Assembly: GCA_023846275.1 (NCBI GenBank)
Contig: CM043868.1
Location: 7,211,653-7,275,652 of the forward strand
Length of the DNA: 64,000 nt
Direction: 5' to 3'
Origin: Vanilla planifolia
Lineage: Eukaryota; Streptophyta; Magnoliopsida; Asparagales; Orchidaceae
Part shown: positions 24,050 through 36,708 of the stretch, piece after piece
How the letters are laid out: each line of letters starts with the position of its first letter
Position numbering within the stretch: position 1 is the stretch's first letter
Program-made: the position numbers and the translations under genes
Notes under the pieces: generated by a model
What the model was told of the DNA's origin: nothing
The model's input: the letters and a program-made list of their open reading frames with translations, nothing else
The model's database searches: none

Positions 24050-26126
24050 ACTATACTACATGAGGCTAGATGCTCAAGACCATATTGCTTAAGGTTATAC
24101 CATCATGGCCAAGCCATCTGCAATGCTGTTGCCTAAGAAGATAATGGATAAAGTCCAACCATCTCTTACTTATGCCCTGCACTACCATCATGAGTACCAC
24201 AATATGCAATTGAACTTTAGATTCACCTTTGTAAGATGTCATCCGTTTTACTTAACTGGGAGAGGGCACAACCTCTTCTTTTAGACTTCTATAAAGGAGA
24301 GATTGGGAGAAGACAAGGCCCCAGCTCCATAGTGAACAATCATAAGGGAATCTCCCATTGACCCTCTGGCCACTAAATAGTGAAACTACCAATAGCACAG
24401 TTTCCAAAAAAAAATTGTGTTGAGCATACATACTATCACAACCCCAAAAATCTTTCTTGTCGCCTTTCTTATCATCATTCCTGTCACCATCTTTGTCCCT
24501 TTTTTTTTACTCTTTTTGGCCCTAAGAAGACAATATAACAATACATCAACACAACAAATTGTACTAATTAGAAGATCAAGGGAGTAATCAACTACTCTAA
24601 CATCAACGATTATCCTTTTAGTCACAACTACTGTCATTTAACTCTATCAATGTAAATTTGGAATGATCACTTGTCATATATTTGGAGCATCTACTATCGA
24701 TGTATCACATGTCTCAACTTGCTTTTGAGGTGGGATATTTTCTCAATAAAAAAATTCTTATGGATTCTTGGGCACCCAAAAAATGTTAGGTCAGACAATA
24801 TTAGTGAGTCTAAAACTATTCATGCATAGTGTGTTATTTTGCTTCTATAAATAAAGAGAAGGGTTTGTAAATGTAGCATTCCTAATTCTACATTCTTTTA
24901 TGATATGCCCAACTTTGTAATAATAAGGGCAAGTAATATTTGAAGAAAGATTATCAAAGTAAGAATAAGAGAAAACTTTTTATCTTGATGTTGGTATGGC
25001 ACATAGGCTTGATGTGAAGATGTAATTTACATGGAAATAGTTTGTTTAATAATACTATTTTTAGCATTTTGGGCACATACTTTGTCATGATTTTCTTTTA
25101 GCTAACATTGTGATCTATATAACTTATCATTTAATGTTGACACAAACCTTTATATTAAGAAAAGTCATCTTCAACTACTAAATATTTGTTTTTTAAGCTT
25201 TTCAAGCTCATTATATAAGTTATCAAAATTTTCTTGTAGCTCATCCCAGCAAACTTATTCAACATTTACAGGACTCATGGTTGTCTTTAGCCATGAAACA
25301 AATTACCACTATTTCTATTGATCTGCCATCTCAAAATCGGAAGAATTTGAGACTCACATGTTGCAACCATTAGCTTTTTTTTCTTTTTTTCTTCATTGGA
25401 TTCTCTTTCTTCTATAATTAAGGGTAGTTTAGTTGCATGTGACCTAGTTTGTTACATTCATAGCATTTTTGTTCCTTGTCCTTATCTTTATTTTGAAAGT
25501 TCATCCTAGATTAAGAGAACAAATGTAAACTTTCTTTTAGAGGTAACTTGAAAACTTTTTAGAAGTCATGGAGATCTCTTAATCTTGATCAATCTTCCCC
25601 TCACTGCAAGAATCAATGAACTCATCCTCTATAGTGAGAGAAGTTGAAACTTAAAGTGCTAATGCTTTCTTTTAGATTTCCTTGACTTTTTCTTATTTCC
25701 TTTTATTCTTCTTGTATGTTTTGAGTGAGTAAAAAAATATTCAAGCATAAGTGGAGATATCTCAAGCTTCAACTATTGTTATTGCATCTGCATCATAATC
25801 CTTTAAGAAACATTTAAATTTTTTTATGAACTTCTCATTTGTAAAATGTTTACAAATCAATGTTAATTTAGTAGTGATTTCAATGAACCTAGTGAATATA
25901 ACATGAACTGATTCTTCCTATTTCTTTTCAAATAGCTCATAATCATGTATGGATATATTTATTTGTGACATTCCTTCATATGTACCTCAAAAAGAAAAGC
26001 ACACACTTAAGATTTCAAAAAGAAACAACCTACAGAATGCACTCCTTAAATCTCCCAAAGCTTCAAGTTGGAAAATTTTTCTTAAAATGAGACTTTTAAA
26101 ATTATTAAATTATTAAGTGAATGAGA
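24050..26126 (-). mobile_element. Ty1/copia gag-protease fragment (element D), split by the chromovirus
   Basis: Read on the minus strand, from right to left, this is a decayed copia polyprotein: UBN2-type gag with TYEGMSQ and IHDYELFEKK near 25985-25935 and VIFTRFIEI plus LKDYDADAITIVEA near 25900-25780, then a CYECNKLGHMQLNY knuckle (25465-25424, last Cys lost), a coiled-coil stretch (WDELQENFDNLYNELEKL) near 25250-25190, a second knuckle CPYYYKVGHIIKEC (24931-24890, second Cys mutated), and the protease region DSRCSKYMTSDHS near 24700-24660. The left edge near 24050 may reach the pre-integrase region. The right edge is cut by the insertion of the chromovirus at 26132. No LTR was identified. 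Confidence 0.82.
24640..24710 (-). pseudogene. Copia protease active-site region, DSG changed to DSR
   Basis: In copia polyproteins the protease motif reads W.LDSGCSRHMTGD. Here the minus strand reads YIDSRCSKYMTSDHS, an unmistakable relic in which the active-site Gly is now Arg. Surrounding stops confirm inactivity. Confidence 0.75.
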
Positions 26127-26131
26127 GTAAT
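26127..26131. repeat. Left target-site duplication of the chromovirus (GTAAT)
   Basis: GTAAT precedes the 5' LTR and ATAAT (50604-50608) follows the 3' LTR: four of five bases agree, as expected for an old 5-bp gypsy target duplication. Confidence 0.7.
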
Positions 26132-29100
26132 TGTATCACCTTCACTTTGGCTAACCAATATATGTTATCATTTTCGTTGAATAAATTATTATAAAGTTAA
26201 AAAAAATTAAGTTTGGTTGCTGCTAATTATGCCTTGGATAAAAATTGTATAATAAGATGATTGAAGGTCATATAGTACGATGGGGTGAAGAAATCGAAAG
26301 AGTACAAAGCTATGAATATCATATGGTATGACATTGGCTAATTGCATGGTACAATCAGATAATAGACATAATTAGGATGTATGTGTGAATAGACTTTGAT
26401 AATAGGTTTTGGTCATACAAGTAAGAAGAAACATATCATAAAAGTATGATAATAAGAAAATAGAAATAGTTTGAGTTCAAAGATGTTGAGCGAGTTAAAC
26501 ATCATACAAGTATGAATATCATATCGTACAAGATGATCTAAGAAAATTGTTAGTAGAAGATACTGGATTTGGATATCATACAATATGATGAGTTTTTCCT
26601 ATTAATATGATAGAAATATGTTAAATATACCATGATTTTGTAATTAGTTGCTCTTGATCATGACTATTTAAATTAAGATTCTCTATATTTAAAGATTGAA
26701 AAAGACTTGCATAAATCTAGTTTGTTGTGATAATCCCTTAATTTAATGATGCTTAATTGATTCTATTTAAGATTAATGTTGTAGTTTACCTAGGTTTTAG
26801 GGAAAACACTAACATTTCAGTGTAGCAAGGATGAAAATCAAGAGATATCAAAAGAAATAGGGCCTCACCTATAAGTAAGAAGATCTCAATACTTAAAGAA
26901 GGAAGAGCTTACCCTTGGAGAAGTCCTCTAGTCGGGTTACAAGGTATAATGATCTTTGAGATCATATATAAATTCAGCTAAGATCTATGGAAAGATAAGA
27001 GTTATTATCTTATTAAATTGTATGTTTAAACCCTAAAAAATAAATATGATAATAGGTGGCTAATCCCCTTCCATGAAATTATTATATAGAAGATTATTTG
27101 ACATACTTTTGCTTTTAAGAAATTGTTAAAGGGCCCATGCAAAAGCTTGCCTTAATGTTAAAAGGATGAAAAATAAGCTACACAAATTTATGCTTACTTA
27201 TGTAGCATTATTTAATTGTATTTGTGAGCGTTGGACTTGAAGGAATTTTTTTGTGCATATAATGTACTCCTTTTATTTATGTCATGGTGCAACTTTGTAA
27301 GAAATTCTTGCTTAATTCTTACTATAATCTTATCCAAAAATAAAAAAGGGATTTCATGATTATATTCTTATGACGATACTATTGCTTTATTGATGTATAT
27401 GTTGATTCAAATGTTGAACATGGAACATTAGTTATTAGTCCAAATTCTCTCTTAACTAAGATATTATTTATGGTTGCATGAAAAAATGTAATGCTTTACT
27501 GGTTATGTGACTATGTATACAAAATAACCTTATTCTTTATACAAAAAATGTTATAAGGACTTTAAATTATGAAAGGACAAAATTATGATTAATATAATCC
27601 CAATAACAAAAATATGATCATGTGGAATATAACTAGAAGGTTGTTAATTTAAGTGCTTTGTTTATTGTACAAGTAAGCTTATTTTAGCATGATAATTGTT
27701 ATGAAACTTAAAATCATGAAAGATCTAAGATAGTGAGTCTATCTCACTAGCTGAGACATGATAATCTTGTTCTTTTATTATGACTTTCTAGAAATTAAGT
27801 TCTTTAATGATCTCTTTCTCCTTTCTAAGTACATTTGATGCATGATAATGTAGGTTAATTATAATAATCACTATCTTGACTAGTTTTATAATTAACTAAG
27901 TATTTTATTTCATGATGATCCAAGCAATATGTAGAATCAAGACTTGATTTTGTGGTTGCATGTAACTATTAGTTATTTGATATGCATATATGAGACAAAA
28001 GACCACTACTAAGCTTGATAATGCTTACAAATCAATTGGATACTATGTGTGATAAAGATGCATGCTATTATTATAAATCCTTGAGTGAAAGTGTGTAAAA
28101 TTCCTTGTGAATAAACCTTAGGAGATGAACCATGAAATTTCACTTGATAATTTGTCCAAAACTATAAGAAATCATATGGTCAAGTATCCTTTGGCCACAG
28201 TATACTTGGGAAGCATTAAGTTATGGCTTGGATGGATCATAAGTGGCGAAGGTTCAACCTTAAGAGTACTTAGATTGGTTTTAAGTGTGTATAATCCTTG
28301 GTTTCTAATTACAAATCTTGGAATGACTCAACTTGTGGTCTTAGAGGAAGACAAGGTTTTATAAGGATATAGTTTGCTGAAAAGAGATTGGGTATGGTTA
28401 ATAGTACTAAGGCTAAGGATAAACTTTAAGATCTTATCACTAATTCATAGTAGGATTTGAAATGAAAACTTAGGGTGCTTAAATAAGACTATGTAACATA
28501 AGCATAGCCTTAGAATTAGGCTTAAAAGCTTAAGAATAATTCATAGGAATGGAATCCATAATAAAATTTTCTAAAGTTGAACTTAAGTAATACCATTTGG
28601 TGACCCTTTATGGATATTATACATAAACTTTGGATAATAAAATTCATATGTTGGAGAGCTTAGAATAAGACCTAAAGATGTATCAAGTTCAACCAAGGAA
28701 CTAATAAGATAAAAATGTTGGCTAAACCTTTAGGTTAACTAGGTTCTTTGCTTAAGACCATGATTAATTCTAATAAAGCTTCTAAGTAATGCGATGACAT
28801 CTTGGATGGTGGATGTGTGGTGGCTTGAGAGAGGCTTTATGATGGGTATAATGACTTGGGGTTGTATTGGAGGCATAAGGGCTACTAGTGAACTTATGTG
28901 AACCTATACATAATTATAATGACAAACAATTATACATTAAACCTAAAGAAAAAAATCACGATTATATGAACATTAAGGATAACCTAGATAAACAAGATCT
29001 TAGATGAAATCAGGACAAGATAATATACTAAAAGAATAGGTTAAGATATTTCAGATATCTAAATTATGATTTTATGAAAACCTTAAGGTATCTAGATAAT

Positions 29101-30372
29101 GGTAACCCAAGATAGTTGATATAAAACTAAGGGTTAAAATCTTAGAGCTTCTTGGTCAAGACATTGAGAATCTTAAATAGTAGATTTAGAGATAAGAGAA
29201 ACCCTTGACCTACTATTTTGTTAATTGATTTAAGAACTGTTTACATATTAGATTCAAACTAATAAAAATCTAAATAATGTTAAATAGTGATGTATTAGGG
29301 TTCATAAGATGCTATGAGTTATGAATGTGATTTGATCAAGTGAAGATTAGATATAATAGACCCTTGATTACGCATGCTCACTTAGGAGATAGATAGGTTA
29401 GTTAATGTACTCCTATAGCTTATAAGTAATAGTTTTACATGGTTGGTTGAGCCTATAAGAGTGTCGAGTCATGTGGCATGAATCCCTAAGTTTGGCTAAA
29501 ACCTAATGTTTAAATAATCCTAAGAGAGAACTATTACACATTTAGTCTTATTAAGAACAATTGATGTGCTATGATTGTGGTGAGGATTATATATGGTCAT
29601 TGAGGATTCTTAGAATCATATAGGGTTAGCCCATATGATTAATATTATCTTAAAAAATATTAAATTATATGATATAATTAGAGCATCAGATCCTATCATG
29701 TTTCTCTTAGATAAAATAATACACTTGATTAGTCAGACACTAAGTATTTGGTTAGTCACATCTAAGGTTATATATTGAGTTAATTAGTAGATAGTGATAT
29801 AATTGTGAGAGTTAGTATTTGATGTCATTTATTTATATGATTTACTTAGTAGTTATATGCATATTTTTTTATTATTTTATGTTAGTTTTATAGTATAACT
29901 TGAGGATTTATTATTGAGCTCACTGGCTCACTCTCCTTATATGTTTACAAGATTGTGAAACTAAGATTTGTTTAAGAGCCAGGCTTGAGACAACCAAAGT
30001 TAGTACATCAACTACATGAGACATCTTCCTACATTTTGTCATTAGAAGTAGAGTCATTTTTTATGATTATCAATTTTATTATAAATAGATAATGGATTAT
30101 ATTGAATTATTATATTTAGAATTGATAATTACTTTTTTTTATCTCCTTCTCATTAGATTTTGATAGTTATTTATTATATTATTTCTTATTAGATTTGGGT
30201 TTTATGATTAATGATCATTAGATTTCTAGTTTATATGTTGGATTTGTGGATAAGAATTTTGTTAGATCATTATTATGATAGTATTTTGTATTTTGTTAGT
30301 GTAAGAACATTCTATTATTATGAATATTTAGATTTTTGTATACACTAGGGGTTTTAAAAAACATTGGGAACA
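26132..30372 (+). repeat. 5' LTR of the chromovirus, 4,241 bp
   Basis: The left end TGTATCACCTTCACTTTGGC corresponds to the start of the 3' LTR at about 36709; the right end GGGAACA is the decayed form of GGCGTTACA at 50603. Colinear similarity to the 3' LTR runs along the whole length. The first 500 bases carry a dense array of near-palindromic ATCATACAAGTATGAT-like words. Open frames inside (for example 28125-28364) have no domain and are treated as chance. Confidence 0.9.
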
Positions 30373-30379
30373 ATTGAAT

Positions 30380-30391
30380 TGGTATTAGATC
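30380..30391 (+). other. Primer binding site of the chromovirus
   Basis: TGGTATTAGATC followed by CTAGG lies seven bases after the LTR end and matches the common TGGTATCAGAGC site complementary to initiator methionine tRNA, with two substitutions. Confidence 0.75.
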
Positions 30392-30479
30392 CTAGGTGAG
30401 CTTTAAGAAATACTTAGACATATTAATCTTAGGCTTAATAAGGTGAGGAGAATAAGATCTAAGAATAAATAAGTTAGAT

Positions 30480-31260
30480 TAATTATGACTTTTACACTAG
30501 CCCTAAGAAACTTATTATGGTACTTTTTTTAACAAGATGGTCAAGTCACATGGTGCTACTTAAGAGGCTTAATGGCTAGTGAGGTTGGCCAAGATTAGCC
30601 ATTATTTGATCAACCTTTTAGGGCTATGACACTCAAGGAATAGCTTGAGTCCCTAGGGGAAAACTGATGAAGGCTTTTATGTAGCTGAAATAATAAATGT
30701 TTGCAGGCATGACTAATCAGTAGTTGTTGATAATTAGTTAGTTGATGTATAAGAGCTACTAGATGCATTAAAGTACATAATTAATCAAATAATTAACCTT
30801 GCAACCTTGGTTTTAAATGGGAAAACAACTACTTGGTGGCTTCGTCAATGTCAGATTGTGTTTGGGGATATCCTGAATAGTGATGTATCATGGGATAATT
30901 TTGTGGCTTCTTATAGAGATTACTTGTGTTACAGCTAGCCAAGGCTTAGAGCATGGAGGAGCCAGCAAACCTTAGATAAGGTTAGATATCAATTATAGAT
31001 TTTGTGTCTTGGTACATATACTTGATTAAATGTGCTTCTAAGTTAGCAACATTATTGGCGTGTTGATGTAAGATTTTCATGGAGGGACATATACTTTTCA
31101 CTTTAGAGACATTTAGTAGTGACCCATTTTATTAGATACTAAGATTTGGTTTAGGCTATCAAATTGGTTGAATAGATAGAGCACTGGATTGATACATAAT
31201 ATGAGGAGGAAAGAAGAGAAAGAATTCTAACTCTTCCTAGAATAGAGGATTAACAAACTT
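30480..31260 (+). pseudogene. Chromovirus gag, broken
   Basis: Gag forms the particle that packages the RNA. WWLRQCQI.FGDI and VSWDNFVASYRDYL-like segments near 30835-30925, then LRAWRSQQTLDKVRYQL near 30940-30990, fit the retrotrans_gag pattern. Stops are frequent. No zinc knuckle could be read with confidence between here and the protease. Confidence 0.65.
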
Positions 31261-31539
31261 TGAGGTAAGAAATAGATAAAGATGGTAAATTATAATGATC
31301 AATCTATATTAGTTATAGCTTAGTCTATCAATGAACATCATGGGGATAACCCCAAGATCAAGCTCAGAGATATAAATGTTGTTGTAAGAGGATAAAGGTT
31401 CTTACAAATCTAAGAAAAAAAAATCTCTATTTAATTATTTGAAGTATAGAGATAAAAAAGAAAACTATTTCAAGGGACTATGGTCATGCAAAGTGTTGGT
31501 CAAGTAGGAGGCACTCCATAGGGATAGTCACACATTTAT

Positions 31540-31900
31540 GCTTTTACCCAACATAAGGTAGCCAAGGAATCTGATGTAATCATTGTTATGTCATTATTTG
31601 ATAATAATAGATTTCTTGACCTCTTTGACATTGGTTCATCATGCTCTTTATCATTGAACTTGCTTGGGAGAGAAATGAGTGAAACCAAGAATAGTTATAA
31701 TCACTATTAATGATGGAATTGCCTTCTTAAAACTAGATCCTTATTAGATGTATAATTTATCGTGATATAGATATTCTCATCCATGGATTTAAGGTTGAGT
31801 TCATTATGTGCTTATTGTTGATTTGATATTATATTAGGTATAGACTAAATGACCCAACATAGTGTAGTGATGATTTCTAAGAAAACAAATTTTGATTAAA
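31540..31900 (+). pseudogene. Chromovirus aspartic protease, broken
   Basis: FDIGSSCSLLS near 31624-31656 stands in place of the D-T/S-G-A.HSFIS active-site segment, with Ile at the middle position. FDIILGID.MTQHSVV near 31823-31875 matches the conserved FDVILGMDWL block. Stops separate the pieces. Confidence 0.75.
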
Positions 31901-32079
31901 GTACTAAATTTAGTCAACTTAGCTTTTGTTTGGAGATAGCAAACAAATCTCTATGATTTTGGTGCATCAAGCCATAGAGTTATTTCATAGGGGTTATTTG
32001 TTTGGGTTAACTCCTGTAACTGACTCATAAAAAGGGATTCTAACTCTCTAGGATTCCTGAATTATGTAGAATAATCTTG

Positions 32080-33065
32080 ATATTTTTACCAAATGAGTTA
32101 TCAGAATTACCTCTAAAGCATGAGATTGAGTTTTTTTGTAGACTTAGAGTTAAGAGCTTAACCAATTATGAAAGCACCTTATCACATGCCTTTGAAAGAG
32201 TTATAGGAACTCATGGCCCAATTAGAAGACTTATTAGGTAAGGGATTGATTAGACCTAGTGCTTCAACTTGGATAGTCTCTATTCTTTTTATCACAAAGA
32301 AGGATGGAAGTATGCAAATGTGTATAGACTACTAGGAATTGAAGAAAATAATAATAAATAACTAGTATTTATTATCTCATTGATGGCTTGATTGTTAATT
32401 ATAGGGAGAATCACCTTTTTATAAAATTGTCTTTTGATTGGGATACCATTAGATAAAGATTTGAGAGAAGGATATTCCTAAGACAACTTTTAGAACTCTC
32501 TATAAGAAATTTGAGTTGATAGTCTTACCATTTTGGTTATCTAATACCCCTATGTTATTCATGGATCTATGAATCACTTATAAACATATCTTGATCCTTT
32601 TTTTATAGTGTTCTTAAATGATATATTGGTATATTCCGAAAGCAAGGGACTACATGTAGAGTATCTCTAAATTGCATTGGAGTCACTTAGGACCAAGCAA
32701 CTCTATATGAAATTCTTGAAAATACTTATTTAATGTTGATGGAGTTTCAATGGATCCTAGTAAGGTACTTACAATTATAGAATAGAGAATATCCACTACT
32801 ATGACAAAGATCTATATTTTCTTAGGTCTTATTAGATATTATTGCAACTTTGTGTCTAATTTTTTCTAGGATTGTAACATCCCTTAATTAGCTAACAAGA
32901 AAGGGTGTAGCTTTCTTATGGTCAGATCAGTGTGTGTAGACCTTTATCAAGTTGAAAAGTAGATTGAGTTCAACTCTAATTTTGACCTTACTAGTGCAAG
33001 CTAAGCCCTATCAAGTATTCACATACATCATTTGTTAGATTATGGATTGTGCTAATGTAGGAGGG
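32080..33065 (+). pseudogene. Chromovirus reverse transcriptase and start of RNase H, broken, FIDD mutated to FLND
   Basis: The RT is readable almost end to end: LPLKHEIEFF, then PYHMPLKEL.ELMAQLEDLL and GLIRPSASTW near 32170-32275, LFITKKDGSMQMCIDY near 32285-32332, DIPKTTFRTLYKKFEL near 32475-32520, FLNDILVYSES at 32611-32643, and FLGLIRYYCNFVSNF near 32820-32865, then GVAFLWSDQC. The active-site box FIDD is FLND (32611-32622), so the first catalytic Asp is Asn. Stops and frameshifts occur between most blocks. RNase H begins near 33000 and is cut by the solo LTR at about 33070. Confidence 0.92.
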
Positions 33066-33070
33066 ATGAG

Positions 33071-35355
33071 TTATTACACCTAATATTCTTGGCCATATTA
33101 TTACAATTTATTTAACCAAGGTATGTATTTTCTTATGAGTTAAAATTATAAATTTGAATTGAATATATTTAATTTTTTAGTATTGGTAAACTAAATTTTG
33201 AATTTTGAAATCTTAAAATTAAGGGACATGGTTCATAAGACTTAAGTGTACCATAAGCCTTAATAAGATTAAGCTAAATGCTTTGTAAAATAAGTTTGTA
33301 ATTTTAATTATATTATTAATGATATCTTTTATCCTTATTCTTATCTTAACATGAATGCATAATAAGGATATGGATAAGATTCCAAAAACCTAAGTGTTAA
33401 TTTATGGATGAAGATAAGAGGATTAAAAAAGAAAAACTATCTAATGTAATGTTGGAATACTTAAAGAAAAAATATAAAAGAAAGAAAGAATAAATATTTA
33501 GCTATCTTTTAGCTATATCTTACTTAGATCGTTAAATTTTAGGAGCTAGATTTGGCATGCCAAAATGGACAAACTAGAAGTGGTTTAAATTGAAAGGGTG
33601 AAATGTGGCTTAAACCAACCCAAGCCAATTTTTATTTAAGCAAATCCTTGTATTAAGGAGGTGTAGCTAAGGCTATTAAACCCTTAAGATGTGCTTGTAT
33701 GGGTTTCATAAGAACCTAGCCATAAATAGGGATTAGGGACCAATTGAGAAAATACGATGAAAAAAAGCTAGAAAAGCCATAAGGAAGAAGAAGAAAGATG
33801 GTTCAAGTTTTGAAGCCATGAAAGATCTTACCAAGGAGAAGTTCTCTTCACACATTTCTAGGTAGGATGAATCTTGAGAATATATAATAAATTTAACTAT
33901 GATCTAAGAGAGAATGAAAAGAAATCAATTTCTTAAAATTGCATGGAAAATGATTTGATTAAAAGTTAGTCAATCTTCTTCCATAAACCTTGTTTAATAA
34001 AAGGTGAAACCTCTTATATGCATGACTAAAAGGGATTTTTAGTAGCATATAAAGGTTGTTTAGCATTCTTTTCTTCTGAAACTTTGCTGAAGTAATCATG
34101 CAAGATTGTGTGATAATGAGAAAATCATGAATGTAGTGAAATTCATGTTCATATGCTTGCACATTTAGCTTTGCTTATTGAAGCAAAGAGAAGATGGACT
34201 TGGAATTATTATTTATGGAAGAAAACTATCTCATAAATGAGACATGATCATGAATTATGCTAAGATTAGAGCCTCATTGATAGTTTAAACATTTATGCAA
34301 TATGCAAGATTTAACATGGTTAATATTATAAAATTATTAAACCATGGAAGTTAAAATTCTATATTTATAACTCTCATAATCAAGACATGTTAGATTTATT
34401 TTTTTATTATTTCTTTTACTATAACTTAAACTCCAAGATTGTATTTAAATGATTTTTCAAATAGTAACTCATAAAAAATAAAACATCTTAATCAAATAAG
34501 AAGACATATTTCACTTCATGATATGATATGAATGTGTATATGTATTACAAAACTATGCATAAAAGTATGGCACATTTTATATAAAAAAGTTAAACGTTAT
34601 CCTAGAAGATGAACCATGATTTGAGAATTATAAATATAATGAAAACCATAGAAACAATATTGCGACTAAGTAACCCTTTGCCTTAAGTATGCTTGGATGG
34701 AGCCATAGCTTGGCTAAGTCATGGGAGGAATGAGTTTACCATTTAAGAGAACATAATTGGATTCTAAGGTGTGTGTGTGTGTGTGTGACCTCTGGTTTCT
34801 TGTTAGGAAGCCTTTGAGAGCTTAGTTTAGAGCCTTAGAAGAAGGTAGGTTGGGTATGGATATGGTTAGAAAGTAAAGAGTTTGGTTATAGATAAAATTT
34901 CTAAGGTTATGTTTAGACGTTTAAGACAAGAGTTGAGTAGGATTGGAGAGCTAAGAGTTGAGTAATAGTCAAGTTGGTGATTATCAGAGTTACTATATCA
35001 ATTGGATGATACATCTTTTTGTGTTTTATTATTAGAAGTAGCAGGGTTATTATTTTATATATAATCAATTGTATTTTTATTATATATAAGACTTTTTTGG
35101 ATTGTTATACTAAACTTAATAATTTTTTTATACTTCTATATTAGACTTAGCAATTATTTATGGTGTTTCTTTGGATTAAATTTTGATCAAGAGGTTTATT
35201 GATTTTTGGATATTTTATTTACGATTCTATTTTTTGATGATAAAAAATATTAGATTTTTATTATGTTAGCATTTTTGCATATTGCTATATTATAAATTAT
35301 AAGTATATTTGATAATGCAATCATTGGGTTTTAGTTGTACTCATGGTTTAAAAAA
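33071..35355 (+). mobile_element. Solo LTR of a related gypsy family inside RNase H (element G)
   Basis: RNase H reads into this segment at 33065 and resumes at 35361 (VIVVAYAIRKL...CNYLTYDLEL), so about 2.3 kb has been inserted. The insert has no coding domain and resembles the chromovirus LTR in patches (for example CAAGGAGAAGTTCTC near 33830 and TTGGATGGAGCCATAGCTTGG near 34694), so it is an LTR of another Tekay-like family. A candidate duplication is ATGAG (33066-33070) / ATAAG (35356-35360). The expected ...GTTACA end is not seen, so the right end may be eroded. A (GT)n run lies at 34769-34787. Confidence 0.7.
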
Positions 35356-35360
35356 ATAAG

Positions 35361-36690
35361 TGTGATTGTTGTAGCTTATGCAATTAGGAAGTTGCATGAG
35401 GATGTTTGCAACTACCTAACTTATGACTTGGAGTTGACAACTTTAGTATTTGCTCCTAAACGTTAATGGAATTAGTTATATGGGGTTTGGATCAAGCTTT
35501 ATATTGATCATAAGATTTTTAGATATATATTCTTTCTCAGTAGGAGATTAATTTATGACAATAATGCTAGTTAGAATTCATTAAAGAGTAAGTTTTGGAT
35601 ACAAAATATTACATGAGCAAAGTGAATTAATAACTAACATCTGGAGTAGATGCCCAACCTTGGATCCATGTTTATTAATAGACCAAGGAAAGAGACTATG
35701 GTTGATTTTAGTCTATCTTTGGATCAGTTGGCCATGCAACCCTTAATAGCTTGACTTAGCTCACTTGGTATCCTATTATTTGATTGGATGAGTTGAGGTA
35801 AATTTAGTAGAGGTACTTAGAATGATCATTATAGACTTTGATGCAAAGTTTACATTCCAACTTAATAATTATTTACATCATGCAATGAGTACAAATCCCA
35901 TATTTAGTATTGCTTACTACCTTTAGAGTGATGATCAATCTATTAGAAGACTCAAACCTTGGAGGTTCTTATGAGTCCTAGAATGCAGTCTTACCCAAAC
36001 TTTTTTATGCAAATGCCATTGCTAAAATCTAAGTATAACAATAGCTACCAATTAATCATTGGTATGACACCTTATGAGGCTTTATGGTTAGCATTATAGA
36101 TCTTCTTTGTTAAGCTGAGGGAGAGTCTAAACAAGCTTTTGGATTTTAGTTCATAAAGGAGACTATTGAGGAGATTTTTAGATTGAGAAATAAACTATGG
36201 GTTGTACAAGACCCTCTAAAGAAATTCCTTATTAGTAAACATAGATTAGTTAGTTTGGAGGTTAAGGATAATTTATTTCTTAAGTTTAACTCAATGTAAT
36301 GGCTATTATGATTTAGAAAGGCTTTTAATTGTTCCTTAGTGTAGTGGGACCTATTAGATTATAGAGAAGATGGGTTTAGTAATGTATAAACTTTGGTTGA
36401 TAGAGGTACTAGTTAGAGAACATGAGGATTTAGGTATTTAATAAAGAGAAATATGTACTAGATACATCACATGTTCATTAGTAAGAGTTTGAAGATATTC
36501 AATTATAGGTAGACTTGTTCTACATGTAACTAGTGTATATTTTGGAGTGTTGTACTAGATAATTAAGAAATCAAACTCTACTTATGGTCAAAATAGTTTG
36601 ACTTGTCAGAATGACTAAGAAGATACCTGAAAGTGGAAAGCGAGGTTTATTGTTTATGCCCAGGGCTACTTTCTAGATTTTGAAGACAAA
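35361..36690 (+). pseudogene. Chromovirus RNase H C-part, integrase and probable chromodomain, broken
   Basis: RNase H continues with VAYAIRKL..DVCNYLTYDLELTTLVFA near 35363-35450 and YIDHKIFRYIF near 35497-35530. The integrase core is worn, but QSI....TLEVLMSPR near 35935-35980 and YNNSYQLIIGMTPYEALW near 36030-36090 are clear. LFLKFNSM near 36270 matches the VFLKVSPM block after the integrase core. The tail LDFEDKIP near 36675-36700 and a preceding W-rich degraded stretch correspond to the C-terminal chromodomain zone that targets integration into heterochromatin in chromoviruses; the chromodomain itself is inferred from position. Confidence 0.85.
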
Positions 36691-36698
36691 ATCCCAAT

Positions 36699-36708
36699 AA
36701 AGGTAGGG
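36699..36708 (+). other. Polypurine tract of the chromovirus
   Basis: AAAGGTAGGG directly precedes the 3' LTR start, in the position of the plus-strand primer. One pyrimidine interrupts it. Confidence 0.6.

Noticed and set aside
28125-28364. 79-codon open frame in the chromovirus 5' LTR
   Set aside because: The matching place in the 3' LTR does not keep the frame by eye, and no domain is visible.
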